Program-made: the position numbers and the translations under genes
Notes under the pieces: model-generated
Told to the model about the DNA's origin: nothing
Seen by the model: the letters and a program-made list of their open reading frames with translations, nothing else
Databases searched by the model: none
Source: an uncultured Desulfovibrio sp.
GTDB taxonomy: Bacteria; Desulfobacterota; Desulfovibrionia; Desulfovibrionales; Desulfovibrionaceae
Direction: 5' to 3'
Assembly: GCF_944324525.1 (NCBI RefSeq)
Contig: NZ_CALUWS010000008.1
Coordinates: 1 to 64,000 of the forward strand
DNA length: 64,000 nucleotides
Shown here: positions 51,591-59,794 of the stretch, one piece after another
Layout of the letters: the number at the start of each line of letters is the position of its first letter
Position numbering within the stretch: the first letter of the stretch is position 1

Positions 51591-53582
51591 CTAGCCGTTC
51601 GCCTCGGGAACGAGCTGGATGTAGGGCCGCTTGAAGAGGCGCGTCTCACCGCTTTTCGGATCATGGACGGAGTTGACGAAGCACTTCCACGCGGCGTCGT
51701 CCAGCGGCATGTGGTCGCTGCGGTAGTAGAAGCCGGGGTAGCGGGTCTCCTCGCGGAAGGCTATGTGCTGCATGTGCAGGCGGACGGTCCAGAGGCGATG
51801 GTAGTTCTCCCAGCAGCGCAGCAGTTCGTGCAGGTCGCGGGCCGCCAGACGCGCGGAGTCCTCCTCCAGCATGTCCAGCAGCTCGAAGCCCCGCTCCAGC
51901 ATGGCCTGCGAGGTGATGTAGAAGGTGGAGACGCCGCCGCCGTATTCGTCCGTGCATTTCATGAGCCGCAGCATGAAGTGACGGGGCGTGAGCATGTGAG
52001 GATTCACCTCCACGTCGGTGGTGGCGTCCTTGTAGGTCTCGAAGGTGCGCCACGGCGCATAGATCATGTCGGCCAGGGCCTGCGGCGTCTGCGCGGGCAC
52101 GGGCGCTTCGCCGGGATGGTCCACGCACCAGCGCACCATCTGCTTGCCGGCGATGCGGCCTTCGGCATGCGAACCGGAGGAGAACTTGTGTCCGGAAGCG
52201 CCCACGCCGTCGCCGCAGGTGAACAGGCCCTCGATGGTGGTCATGCGGTTGTAGACCTTGCCGTTGGCGGCCCGGATCTTGTATTCCGCGGGCACCCAGT
52301 CCTCATCCGGGCCGGAGACCCAGATGCCGCAGCAACCCGAATGCGAACCCAGCAGATAGGGCTCGGTGGGCATGATCTCCGAACCGCGTTCTTCCGGCGC
52401 GGTGTTGGTGCTGGCCCAGAGGTTGGCCTGCGCCACGCACATGTCCAGAAAGTCTTCCCAGGCTTCGCTTTCCAGCGCCTTCTGCTGTTTTTCGTCCAGG
52501 GTGGCAAAGGTGCTGCGCAGGGCCGTGCGGGTATCCATGAGGATGGGGCCGCGCCCTTCGCGCATCTCGCGCAGCATCATATGGTTGCGCAGACAGGTGG
52601 GCACCACATGGCCGCGGGCGTAACCGCGTTCCTCATAGGGACGCAGCATGGCCTTGTTGGTCACGCAATAGTCCTCGCCGAGGGCATTGACGGCCTTGGC
52701 CCGGAACAGCAGGAACCACGCCCCCACGGGGCCGTAGCCGTCCTTGAAGCGCGCCGGGACGAAGCGGTTTTCCATCATGGTCATTTCCGCGCCGATCTGG
52801 GCGCTCATGGCGTAGGTGGAACCGGCGTTCCAGACGGGATACCAGGCCCGGCCCAGCCCTTCGCCGCAGGAGCGGGGACGGTAGACGTTCACCGCGCCGC
52901 CGGCGGCCAGCAGGACGGCCTTTGCCCGGAAGACATGCACCTCGTTGCGGCGGACATTGAAGCCCACCGCGCCGGCGATGCGTCCGGGATTGTCCTTGTC
53001 CGTCAGGAGCCGGACGATGAAGACGCGCTCAAGGATGCGCTCCGGTCCCAGGGCCTTGCGGGCGGCTTCCGCCACGATGCATTTGTAGGACTCGCCGTTG
53101 ATCATGATCTGCCAGCGGCCGGAGCGGACGGGTTTGTCGCCCTTGCGCAGGGATTTCCCGGCAGCCTTGGCCTCGGCGCCGTCCAGGTTGTGGCCGTCAT
53201 CCCCCTTGATCCAGCAGGGCAGGCCCCAGTCCTCGAAAAGATGGACGGAGTCGTCCACATGGCGGCCCACGTCAAAGATGAGGTCTTCCCGCACAAGGCC
53301 CATGAGGTCGGTACGCACCATGCGCACATAGTCTTCCGGGCTGTTGTCGCCCAGATAGGTATTGATGGCGGACAGGCCCTGCGCCACCGCGCCGCTGCGT
53401 TCCAGCGCGGCCTTGTCCACCATGAGCATTTTCAGACCGTGGCGGTCACCCCAGCGGACGGCTTCGTAGGCGGCGCCGCAGGCGCCCATGCCGCCGCCGA
53501 TGATGAGGATATCCAGATCGTGTTCGACAATGTCGGGATTGGCCAGCGGCAGACCGGCCTGCTGGTGTTGTGCGTTGCTCAT
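51591..53582 (-). CDS. aprA: adenylylsulfate reductase alpha subunit
   Basis: AprA carries the FAD that reduces APS to sulfite and AMP in dissimilatory sulfate reduction, in the cytosol, as a heterodimer with AprB. The 663 residues match the usual length. Landmarks: FAD-binding DILIIGGGMGACGAAYEAVRW, RSGAVAQGLSAINTYLG, AVLLAAGGAVNVYRPRS, GNPGS-like YPVWNAGSTYAMS, VPTCLRNHMMLREMREGRGP, GSHSGCCGIWVSGPDEDW and GEGC-like FTCGDGVGASGHKFSSGSHAEGR. It overlaps aprB by 4 bases. The qmoABC genes that commonly follow aprBA in Desulfovibrio are not here; tRNA-Ala comes next. Confidence 0.98.
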   Translation of the reverse strand: MSNAQHQQAGLPLANPDIVEHDLDILIIGGGMGACGAAYEAVRWGDRHGLKMLMVDKAALERSGAVAQGLSAINTYLGDNSPEDYVRMVRTDLMGLVREDLIFDVGRHVDDSVHLFEDWGLPCWIKGDDGHNLDGAEAKAAGKSLRKGDKPVRSGRWQIMINGESYKCIVAEAARKALGPERILERVFIVRLLTDKDNPGRIAGAVGFNVRRNEVHVFRAKAVLLAAGGAVNVYRPRSCGEGLGRAWYPVWNAGSTYAMSAQIGAEMTMMENRFVPARFKDGYGPVGAWFLLFRAKAVNALGEDYCVTNKAMLRPYEERGYARGHVVPTCLRNHMMLREMREGRGPILMDTRTALRSTFATLDEKQQKALESEAWEDFLDMCVAQANLWASTNTAPEERGSEIMPTEPYLLGSHSGCCGIWVSGPDEDWVPAEYKIRAANGKVYNRMTTIEGLFTCGDGVGASGHKFSSGSHAEGRIAGKQMVRWCVDHPGEAPVPAQTPQALADMIYAPWRTFETYKDATTDVEVNPHMLTPRHFMLRLMKCTDEYGGGVSTFYITSQAMLERGFELLDMLEEDSARLAARDLHELLRCWENYHRLWTVRLHMQHIAFREETRYPGFYYRSDHMPLDDAAWKCFVNSVHDPKSGETRLFKRPYIQLVPEANG

Positions 53583-54085
53583 GCGTCCTCCAGGCGGGGG
53601 GTGTGCGTGCGAAAAATGCGCTGCCTGTCCGGCTCGCTGACCGTGGCGCGGACGGGAGCGGCAGGGGCGAGAGCGGCAGCGGGCGCTTCTTCCGTACTCA
53701 GGCGATTGTCTTCCAGCGAGGCGTCCTGGGCCAGGGGCGCGGGCGCTTCGATGGAGTCTTCAGCCGTGGTGCGGATGGGGAAGCTGAAACGTTTCTGCAG
53801 ACCGTTGCGGAAGCGGACGGTCCAGGAGATCTGCTGCGAACCGCGCAAGGGCAGGCAGACGCCGCCCAGCGGGGCGAAGTCCGCATAGGGGCGGACGGAA
53901 ATGGCGCCCTGCGGGCAGATCTTGACGCAGGAATAGCATTCCCAGCAGGCGTCCGGTTCCTGATTGAAGGCTTTCATGCTCGTGCTGTCCAGCAGCATGA
54001 GGTCATTGGGGCAGACGTACATGCAGGCGGTGCGTTGACCACCCTTGCAGCCGTCGCACTTGGCGGGATCGACATAAGTCGGCAT
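53579..54085 (-). CDS. aprB: adenylylsulfate reductase beta subunit
   Basis: AprB passes electrons through two 4Fe-4S clusters to the AprA flavin. The 168-residue protein begins MPTYVDPAKCDGCKGG and has the cluster cysteines in C-DGC-...-TACMYVCPND and ACWECYSCVKICPQGAI. The C-terminal half (from GLQKRFSFPI) is the tail that wraps AprA. GGAGCCGCC precedes the ATG. The gene is 75 bases downstream of pgl; a small hairpin (TGCGCCC / GGGCGCA) lies in that gap and I see no strong promoter, which is odd for an abundant enzyme. Confidence 0.98.
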   Translation of the reverse strand: MPTYVDPAKCDGCKGGQRTACMYVCPNDLMLLDSTSMKAFNQEPDACWECYSCVKICPQGAISVRPYADFAPLGGVCLPLRGSQQISWTVRFRNGLQKRFSFPIRTTAEDSIEAPAPLAQDASLEDNRLSTEEAPAAALAPAAPVRATVSEPDRQRIFRTHTPRLEDA

Positions 54086-54160
54086 GGCGGCTCCTGTTGC
54101 AAAAGATCCTTTGGATGCGCCCCGTCATGGGCGCACGGAAAGGGGAAACACGGTTGTCGT

Positions 54161-54907
54161 CTATTCTCCGGTGGCTGCGGCCTCGTCCACGACCCAGATG
54201 AGATCCCCGACGCTGGGCCGCACGAACTGGGCGGGCAAGGTCGGCTCATCCAGCAGGTTGAGCGTCTTGCTCAGCACGGCATGCTTTTCCTTGCCGGTGA
54301 CGAGGAACATGCAGCAGCGGGAATTGTTGATGACGGGCAGGGTCAGCGTCAGGCGGTCGGCCTTGCGTTCCGGCACATACTGGTCGATGACCAGGCGTCT
54401 GCGCTCCAGGAGCGCGGGAGAATTGGGGAAGATGGAGCCCGTATGCCCGTCGTCTCCGACGCCCAGCAGCATGAAGTCGAAACGGGGGATCTCCGTGGGG
54501 CCGATATTGAAATCGGCGCGGATCTGTTCTTCATACATGGTGGCGGCTTTGACGGGGTCAAGTTCGCCGCGCATGCGGAAAAAGTGCGTCACCGGCAGAT
54601 GGGAGAGCATTTCGCGCCGGGCAAGGCCGTAATTGCTTTCCGGGTGATCCGGGCCGACGCAGCGTTCATCCACCCAGAAAAAGGTGATCTTGTCCCACGG
54701 CAGGCGATCCGCCCAGTCATTGGCGGTCAGCAGGCGGAAGAGCGGGATGGGGGTCTGCCCCCCGGAGAGGGCGATCTTGAAGACGCCGCGCTCGCTCACC
54801 GCCTCTTCACAGGCGGCGGCAAGGATATGCGCGGCGCGTTCGGCCATGGCTGCCGGATTTTTATGGATGTGCACGGAAAGATGTATGGAACGGCTGCGAG
54901 CTTGCAT
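54161..54907 (-). CDS. pgl: 6-phosphogluconolactonase
   Basis: Hydrolyses 6-phosphogluconolactone in the pentose phosphate pathway. The 248-residue protein has the family motifs FKIALSGGQTPIPLFRLL, ITFFWVDERCVGPDHPESNYGLAR and FDFMLLGVGDDGHTGSIFP. The ATG at 54907 is preceded by AAGGAGTCCCCC; the longer frame upstream is not supported. No zwf or gnd gene adjoins. The 305-base gap to the divergent B3/4 gene has no further gene; AAAAGGCTTTTTTG near 54960 is a small terminator-like hairpin. Confidence 0.92.
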   Translation of the reverse strand: MQARSRSIHLSVHIHKNPAAMAERAAHILAAACEEAVSERGVFKIALSGGQTPIPLFRLLTANDWADRLPWDKITFFWVDERCVGPDHPESNYGLARREMLSHLPVTHFFRMRGELDPVKAATMYEEQIRADFNIGPTEIPRFDFMLLGVGDDGHTGSIFPNSPALLERRRLVIDQYVPERKADRLTLTLPVINNSRCCMFLVTGKEKHAVLSKTLNLLDEPTLPAQFVRPSVGDLIWVVDEAAATGE

Positions 54908-55212
54908 AAGGGGGACTCCTTCTTTTACGGAGGGAGTATGCCATAGCCCGGATGCGGAGAAAAGGCTTTTTTGTGACGTTTTCCCGGCGCATCCGCGGCA
55001 TTGCGGGCCCGAAGAGGGGAGCTGGCCGCGCCGGCGGGCGTGGCCGTGCCGTACGCGCTCCGGCCCCGCGGCGGCGTATTTTTTGTTGAAGCCATGTTGC
55101 CGATAACGTAAAAGAACGGAGAAGGCTGCGCCCGCGCCGGCACGCATGCCGTACCGCTACGGGGCTTGCGGCCTGAATCCCTCACTGCTGCCCGCTTTTT
55201 CAGGAGATGCCG

Positions 55213-55896
55213 ATGCTGCCCGTCATTCATATCGATCCCGCCCTGCTGGAACGCTGTCCGCATACGCGTCTGGGCTGCCTGGCCCACATGGTGACGGTGG
55301 AGCCCTCCCGCGAGGATCTGCAGACTTATCTGGGCGAGGTGACGGCGCCCTTCCTGCGGCATATGCTCGAAGAGACGCCGCTGGCGGATATCCCTAATCT
55401 GAGCGAATCCCGCGCCGCCTACAAGGCTTTCGGCAAGGACCCCGGCCGCTACCGCATCTCTTCCGAATCCCTGTACCGCCGCATCCGGCAGGGCAAGGAG
55501 CTCTACCGCATCAACAGCATCGTGGACGCCAACAACCTGGCCTCTCTGGAAACGGGCTTTTCCATAGGTTCCTACGATCTCAACGCCATCAGCGGCGATA
55601 TCGTGCTGCGGCTGGGGCGTGAAGGCGAAGTGTACACCGGCATCGGCAAGGACAGCATCGACCTGCACCGCCTGCCGCTGCTCGTGGATGAGCGGGGCCC
55701 GTTCGGCGGGGCCACCAGCGACTCCACACGGGCCATGATCACCGGGACGACGGCGGCCTGCCTGACCGTCATCTACGGCTTCTCCACGCGGACGCAGCTG
55801 GAAGAGGCCCTGGCCCTGACGGCTCGCCACTTTGCCGTGTACACGGAAAGCCGTCCCCTGGTCGCGCCGTTCATCGTGCAGGGAGAGGGCTGCTGA
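55213..55896 (+). CDS. B3/4 (PheT-like tRNA-binding) domain protein
   Basis: A stand-alone 227-residue protein of the B3/4 domain found in the beta subunit of phenylalanyl-tRNA synthetase. Recognisable parts: SRAAYKAFGKDPGRYRISSESLYRRI, LYRINSIVDANNLASLETGFSIGSYDL and TSDSTRAMITGTTAACLTVIYGF. Such proteins are suspected of editing or tRNA/amino-acid binding; activity unproven. I take the ATG at 55213, six bases after AGGAG, rather than the one at 55207. Sixteen bases separate it from trmO. Confidence 0.85.
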   Translation: MLPVIHIDPALLERCPHTRLGCLAHMVTVEPSREDLQTYLGEVTAPFLRHMLEETPLADIPNLSESRAAYKAFGKDPGRYRISSESLYRRIRQGKELYRINSIVDANNLASLETGFSIGSYDLNAISGDIVLRLGREGEVYTGIGKDSIDLHRLPLLVDERGPFGGATSDSTRAMITGTTAACLTVIYGFSTRTQLEEALALTARHFAVYTESRPLVAPFIVQGEGC

Positions 55897-55912
55897 AGCG
55901 GAGGGGAACGCC

Positions 55913-56410
55913 ATGCAGCCGTTTTCCTTCCAGGCCATCGGCATCATCCACAGCCGTCATCATGTGCCCGGGCAGACGCCCGTGCAGCCCATATACGCCG
56001 CCGATTTTCCCGGCACGGTGGAGGTCTTTCCGGCCTTTGCCGCCGGTCTGCGGGATCTGGACGGCTATTCGCACATCTATCTGCTCTATGTCCTCGACCG
56101 GGCGGGGGAGCCGCGCCTTGCGGTCAAGCCCTTTCTGCAGGATGTGGAGCGCGGCGTCTTCGCCACGCGCGCGCCCTGCCGTCCCAATCCCATCGGCATG
56201 AGCATCGTGCCCCTCCTGCGGGTGGAGGGCAACATCCTGCATGTGGGGGCGCTGGACATCCTGGACGGCACGCCTCTGCTGGACATCAAGCCGTACTCGC
56301 GCCGCTTCGACTGCCTGACCGAAACGCGCAACGGCTGGCAGGACGAGGTGGATGAGGCGGAGGCCCGTGTCCTTGGCCGCCGCGACTGTCCTTCCCCTGC
56401 AAAGGTATGA
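55913..56410 (+). CDS. trmO: TrmO-type tRNA N6-methyltransferase
   Basis: TrmO (YaeB/TsaA fold) methylates N6 of threonylcarbamoyladenosine in tRNA with SAM. The 165-residue protein has IGIIHSRHHVPGQTPVQP, GLRDLDGYSHIYLLY, and the diagnostic FATRAPCRPNPIGMSIVPLL followed by LDILDGTPLLDIKPY. It lacks the longer C-terminal extension of the E. coli protein, as is common in shorter homologues. GCGGAGGGGAACGCC precedes the ATG. It is read with the B3/4 gene. Confidence 0.9.
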   Translation: MQPFSFQAIGIIHSRHHVPGQTPVQPIYAADFPGTVEVFPAFAAGLRDLDGYSHIYLLYVLDRAGEPRLAVKPFLQDVERGVFATRAPCRPNPIGMSIVPLLRVEGNILHVGALDILDGTPLLDIKPYSRRFDCLTETRNGWQDEVDEAEARVLGRRDCPSPAKV

Positions 56411-56516
56411 TCCTCTGTCCGCAGGCCGGGCCGTCCGTCGTGCCTGCCTGGGCAGAGGGTCGGGCGTGATGCCTGCGGCGTCATGGCGCGGTCTGCGTCG
56501 GCGCATCCACGGTTTT

Positions 56517-56664
56517 TAGAGTATTTCACCTTTGAAAAAGGTGGAATGCGAGGCGGCGGCACAGCGCCGCCCGGCCGAGAGTGGGCGGAAAAACCGCGCT
56601 TTTTCCGCGAAACGCCAGGCCGTATGGTTTGAAACGCAAAGCGTTTCAAACTGGAAATGCTCTA
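56517..56664 (-). repeat. dispersed repeat family A, copy 10 (reverse orientation)
   Basis: TAGAGTATTTCACCTTTG, GAGGCGGCGGCAC / GCGCCGCC, GGAAAAACCGC / GCTTTTTCCGC, GTTTGAAACGC / GCGTTTCAAAC, GGAAATGCTCTA. Both ends and all palindromes are intact. It fills much of the 510-base gap between trmO and mucR; the remaining 260 bases are A+T-rich and hold the mucR promoter region. Confidence 0.8.
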
Positions 56665-56922
56665 AAAAGAAAGCATATCAACAATAAAGAAAAAAATACG
56701 TGTGACGGCATTTCGCCATGCCGGGAGCAGCTTTTTGCGTTTTTTTGGGGTGGGAAGTGTCTGTCTTGATGGTGCGCGCAATAAAAAAGCTTTTTCCATG
56801 CGCTCAACTTTTTGCTCGGCCAGAAAGAAACTGCTGCGGGAGCGTGCCGTAGTCAGGCAAAAAAAACTTGAGCTTTATACTATGATATGCAAGTCTGTGA
56901 AAAACTATAAGGAGAAGAGAGT

Positions 56923-57426
56923 ATGGCTCTTGAAGACAAGGACATCCTGAACGCCGTATTTGGCAGGTTCAATGATCAACCTATTGAATTTATCATGTCG
57001 CAGTACGAGATCGCCAAACGCATGAGCATGGATATCGAGCGTCGTCTGACGGACAGGCAGGCGGGCGACAGTGCCGCGGCCAGTCCGGAAGGCGGGGCGG
57101 AAGCTTCCGCGCCGGAAGCGGAAAAGATGCCGGAAGCCCCCAAGCGGAAAAAAGCGGGCCGCAAGGATCTTGTCTGCAAGCCGGAAGAAGCCATAACGGA
57201 CGACTTCATCAAGTGCTGTCTCTGCGGTAAGGAAAGTTCCTCGCTGACCTCCCGTCATCTGGCGCAGCATGACATCAGCGTGGAAGAATATAAGAAGCTG
57301 TGCGGTTACGCCGAAGATCAGAAGCTCATGTCCGGGAACTTCGAGCGCAAGATGCTGCACAACGTGCAGCGGGCCCAGCAGGTACGCATGAAGAACCTGA
57401 GGGAAAAGGAAGAAAGCGCCTCCTAG
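56923..57426 (+). CDS. MucR/Ros family transcriptional regulator
   Basis: A 167-residue DNA-binding protein. The N-terminal half is helical (FGRFNDQPIEFIMSQYEIAKRMSMDIERR), then an Ala/Glu/Pro linker (residues about 50-72), a basic patch (KRKKAGRK), and the Ros/MucR zinc-finger pattern IKCCLCGKESSSLTSRHLAQHDISVEEYKKLCGY with Cys-x2-Cys and two His. In alphaproteobacteria such proteins control motility, exopolysaccharide and virulence; its targets here are unknown. AAGGAGAAGAGAGT precedes the ATG. Confidence 0.9.
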   Translation: MALEDKDILNAVFGRFNDQPIEFIMSQYEIAKRMSMDIERRLTDRQAGDSAAASPEGGAEASAPEAEKMPEAPKRKKAGRKDLVCKPEEAITDDFIKCCLCGKESSSLTSRHLAQHDISVEEYKKLCGYAEDQKLMSGNFERKMLHNVQRAQQVRMKNLREKEESAS

Positions 57427-57507
57427 CCTCTGGAGGCATCATCGTTTCCTGAGGGGGCTCTCGGGCCTGTCAATATATTTTGTAAACAATTTCAATATAT
57501 AAGATGG

Positions 57508-57591
57508 ATTCGCTTGCCTTTTGAGGCTGGCGTGCCTCTTGTCCCTGACTCTTCCCCCGGTAAAAACACGCCGGGGAAGGGTGGGGCCTGG
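57508..57591 (+). repeat. dispersed repeat family B, copy 3 (hairpin lost)
   Basis: GATTCGCTTGCCTTTTGAGG, CTTCCCCCGGTAAAAACACG and CCGGGGAAGGGTGGGGCCTGG match copies 1 and 2 in order, but the long hairpin that should follow is missing. The surrounding 310-base gap between mucR and the convergent capA-like gene has an A+T-rich stretch (57472-57510) and no gene. Confidence 0.55.
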
Positions 57592-57737
57592 GCAAACGAT
57601 CAGCACAAAAACAGGCCGCTCATGTGCTGCCGGCACACTTTACGCACACATCCGCGCATGCCCCGCACAGGCCGCCGCATCCCGATGCCGGAGAGCACCG
57701 TCCCGCCGTCCGCTGACGGCAGGCCCTGAAAACAAGG

Positions 57738-58667
57738 CTACTGACTGCCGCGAGCCGGATAGAAGGCATATTGCCAGTTGCTCGTATGCCCCAGAAGCCA
57801 TACCGCGTCCTTGCTGCCGTCCGTCAGATCGACGCGGACGCGCAGCAGGCGGACGTCCCCATGATTCTTCCAGCGGCGATTGCCGCCAAAAAGAAAGTTG
57901 CCCAGACTCCAGGCGACCAGCGTCCTGCGCGGGCTGTCCCACAGGATCTCCACGCCGCCGTACAGATGGCTGTGCGCGAACAGCACCACGTCGGCCCCGG
58001 CCGCGGCAAAGACGTTCGCCCACTGACGCTGCCGGAGGGTGGGCTCAAGCTGTCCTTCCTGGCCGTCATGTGAATAGACGATGATGAGGCTTTCAGGCAC
58101 GGCCTGCCGCAGCGTATGTATCCACTCGCGCAGCTGGGGATAATTCAGGGTCGCGATCTGCGGGCCGCTCCCGATCTGGGACATGGGGGAGCCGGTGAGC
58201 AGATAGACCGGCACCGGGCTGCCGGGCGCCAGCGGCAGCGGTGCGTAACGGTCGCGCAGGTGCAGGCCGTTATGGTCGATGCCGCTCTGTTCCAGCATGT
58301 GCAGAAGATTCAGGGCCCCTTCCTCGTAGCCGTCGAATACATGGTTGTTGGCCGTGCAGGCCGCGCCGTTGGCAAAGCGCATGTGCGGAAAAAGCGCGTC
58401 GTCGGCATGGAAGATGTAGAGATTTTCCTTGGAAAGCGAGGCCGGGCCGGCATTTTCGCAGTTCCAGAGAAAAACGTCCGCCTGCTCGATGCGGCGGCGG
58501 GTCTCCGGAGCGAAAAGCCGGGAGGGCATGGGCGCATCCCGCATGCCGCCGCCAAGGGTCACGTCCCCGGCGGCCAGGATCTCCAGATAGCGCGCGTGCG
58601 CGGGGCAGGAGCCCAGAAGGAGGAAAGCGATCAGCAGGAGACAGACGTGGCGGCAGGGGTAGGGCAT
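57738..58667 (-). CDS. CapA-like metallophosphatase, exported
   Basis: Calcineurin-like phosphoesterase fold of the CapA/PgsA group, 309 residues. An N-terminal signal ends in LLLGSCPAHA, possibly a lipobox (LGSC). Fold motifs: LAAGDVTLGGG, WNCENAGPA, CTANNHVFDGYEEG, IIVYSHDGQEGQ, DVVLFAHSHLYGGVEIL and VAWSLGNFLFGG. Family members take part in poly-gamma-glutamate capsule formation, but no capB/capC gene is nearby, so substrate and role are open. The ATG at 58667 has a poor ribosome site. Confidence 0.82.
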   Translation of the reverse strand: MPYPCRHVCLLLIAFLLLGSCPAHARYLEILAAGDVTLGGGMRDAPMPSRLFAPETRRRIEQADVFLWNCENAGPASLSKENLYIFHADDALFPHMRFANGAACTANNHVFDGYEEGALNLLHMLEQSGIDHNGLHLRDRYAPLPLAPGSPVPVYLLTGSPMSQIGSGPQIATLNYPQLREWIHTLRQAVPESLIIVYSHDGQEGQLEPTLRQRQWANVFAAAGADVVLFAHSHLYGGVEILWDSPRRTLVAWSLGNFLFGGNRRWKNHGDVRLLRVRVDLTDGSKDAVWLLGHTSNWQYAFYPARGSQ

Positions 58668-58781
58668 GGCGACCGGACACAAGGGTGAGGGGACGCGGCT
58701 TTCTCGGGAAAGAGCCTTCGGGTGCAGTGAACGTCTCTGCTGTTGCACACTTGCCCGGACAAGGCAAGTTTCTTTTTGTAC

Positions 58782-58813
58782 GAAAAAGGCTTTTCCGCAT
58801 GAACGGAAAAGCC
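58782..58813 (-). terminator. intrinsic terminator of the symporter-racemase operon
   Basis: Minus-strand GGCTTTTCCG / CGGAAAAGCC with loop TTCATG, followed by TTTTTCG, about 50 bases past the racemase-like gene. Confidence 0.85.
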
Positions 58814-58865
58814 GTTGGAGGACGGGGGCGAAAGGGGGCATCCGCCGCCCGATGGCGTGCGTGGT

Positions 58866-59582
58866 TTACAGGTAGTCGTGGCGGACGACAGCCGAGGCCG
58901 CATAGGCCACCAGCGTATTGATGTCATAGACCGGAATCTGGACGGCCCGCTGCACCGGCGCGGCAAAGGCGGACAGATCCGTGCATTCCAGCAGGAGGGC
59001 ATCCAGCTTTTGCGCGGCGGCAAAGGCGGCGGCCGTGTCCACGACTTCCTTTTGCAGGCGGTCCAGGTCAAGGCTGGTGCGCTTGCTTTGCAGGATGGTC
59101 TCGGCAAATTCGGGATTGTGCTCCATGCCCTGGATGCGGACGCTTTGCATGTCGGTCATGCAGTTGCCGAAGTGATCCTGCGTCAGGGAGGCCGCACTGG
59201 CGGTCAGTACGCCGATGCGTGCGCTCTCACCGTGCAGGAGGCGCAGAAGAGGCAGCTGCACAAGGCTGGAAAGCAGCACCGGTATCCGCACTTCGGCCGC
59301 TATGCGCTGCTGGAAGCGGGCCATGAAGCCGCAGGAGCCGGCAATGGCCAGTACGCCCTGACGTTCCAGCTCGCGCGCGCCTTCCAGAAAGGGTTCGATG
59401 AGTTCCGGCGTGGGGTTGAAGAGCATGCGGGGCACGTCCACGCCGCGGATGAGATATTGCACCGTGGGGAAAGGATAGGTCAGCGGATTACGCAGATGGC
59501 CGCGCGGTTTGGGGAATTGCGAATCCAGACAAAGGATGCCGACCGGAGTGTCGTAGTAGAGTTTTCCGCCCTGAAGGATCAT
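58866..59582 (-). CDS. Asp/Glu/hydantoin racemase-like protein
   Basis: 238-residue protein of the aspartate/glutamate racemase superfamily. The paired catalytic cysteines appear to be in IAGSCGFMARFQ (N half) and LLLECTDLSAFAAP (C half). Within the superfamily it could be an amino-acid racemase or a maleate-isomerase-like enzyme. It is last in the cluster with a symporter and an amino-acid-type dehydrogenase, so conversion of an imported amino acid to the enantiomer used by the dehydrogenase is a reasonable inference. Confidence 0.78.
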   Translation of the reverse strand: MILQGGKLYYDTPVGILCLDSQFPKPRGHLRNPLTYPFPTVQYLIRGVDVPRMLFNPTPELIEPFLEGARELERQGVLAIAGSCGFMARFQQRIAAEVRIPVLLSSLVQLPLLRLLHGESARIGVLTASAASLTQDHFGNCMTDMQSVRIQGMEHNPEFAETILQSKRTSLDLDRLQKEVVDTAAAFAAAQKLDALLLECTDLSAFAAPVQRAVQIPVYDINTLVAYAASAVVRHDYL

Positions 59583-59618
59583 GCTGGTTTTCTCCTGTCA
59601 CAGTGATGGGGAAAAGCG

Positions 59619-59653
59619 GGGGAGCGCCGCAAGAGGCGTCAGCGGCGCTCCCC
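59619..59653 (-). terminator. attenuator-like hairpin before the racemase-like gene
   Basis: GGGGAGCGCCGC / GCGGCGCTCCCC, a perfect 12-bp stem with an 11-base loop, then CGCTTTTCCCC on the minus strand. Placed between the small symporter-partner gene and the racemase-like gene, it probably lowers expression of the latter. Confidence 0.5.
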
Positions 59654-59662
59654 TTGCCTCTT

Positions 59663-59782
59663 CTACCGGGTCTTGTGCTTCAGCTCGCGTATCCATTGAA
59701 GGATGCCGAAAAGGACCCAGACACCGCAGGCAATATTGAGGGCAAAGGAAAGCAGGATGAATATCTTGAAGAATTCGTGCAT
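59663..59782 (-). CDS. 39-aa symporter small accessory protein
   Basis: A tiny gene: 39 residues starting MHEFFKIFILLSFALNIACG, one membrane helix, then ILQWIRELKHKTR. The ribosome site TAGGAGACGCTCACC is strong. It starts 12 bases after the stop of the sodium/solute symporter gene. Small one-helix proteins in just this position are known as symporter small accessory proteins of SSS transporters, and the pattern fits. Confidence 0.8.
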   Translation of the reverse strand: MHEFFKIFILLSFALNIACGVWVLFGILQWIRELKHKTR

Positions 59783-59794
59783 GGTGAGCGTCTC

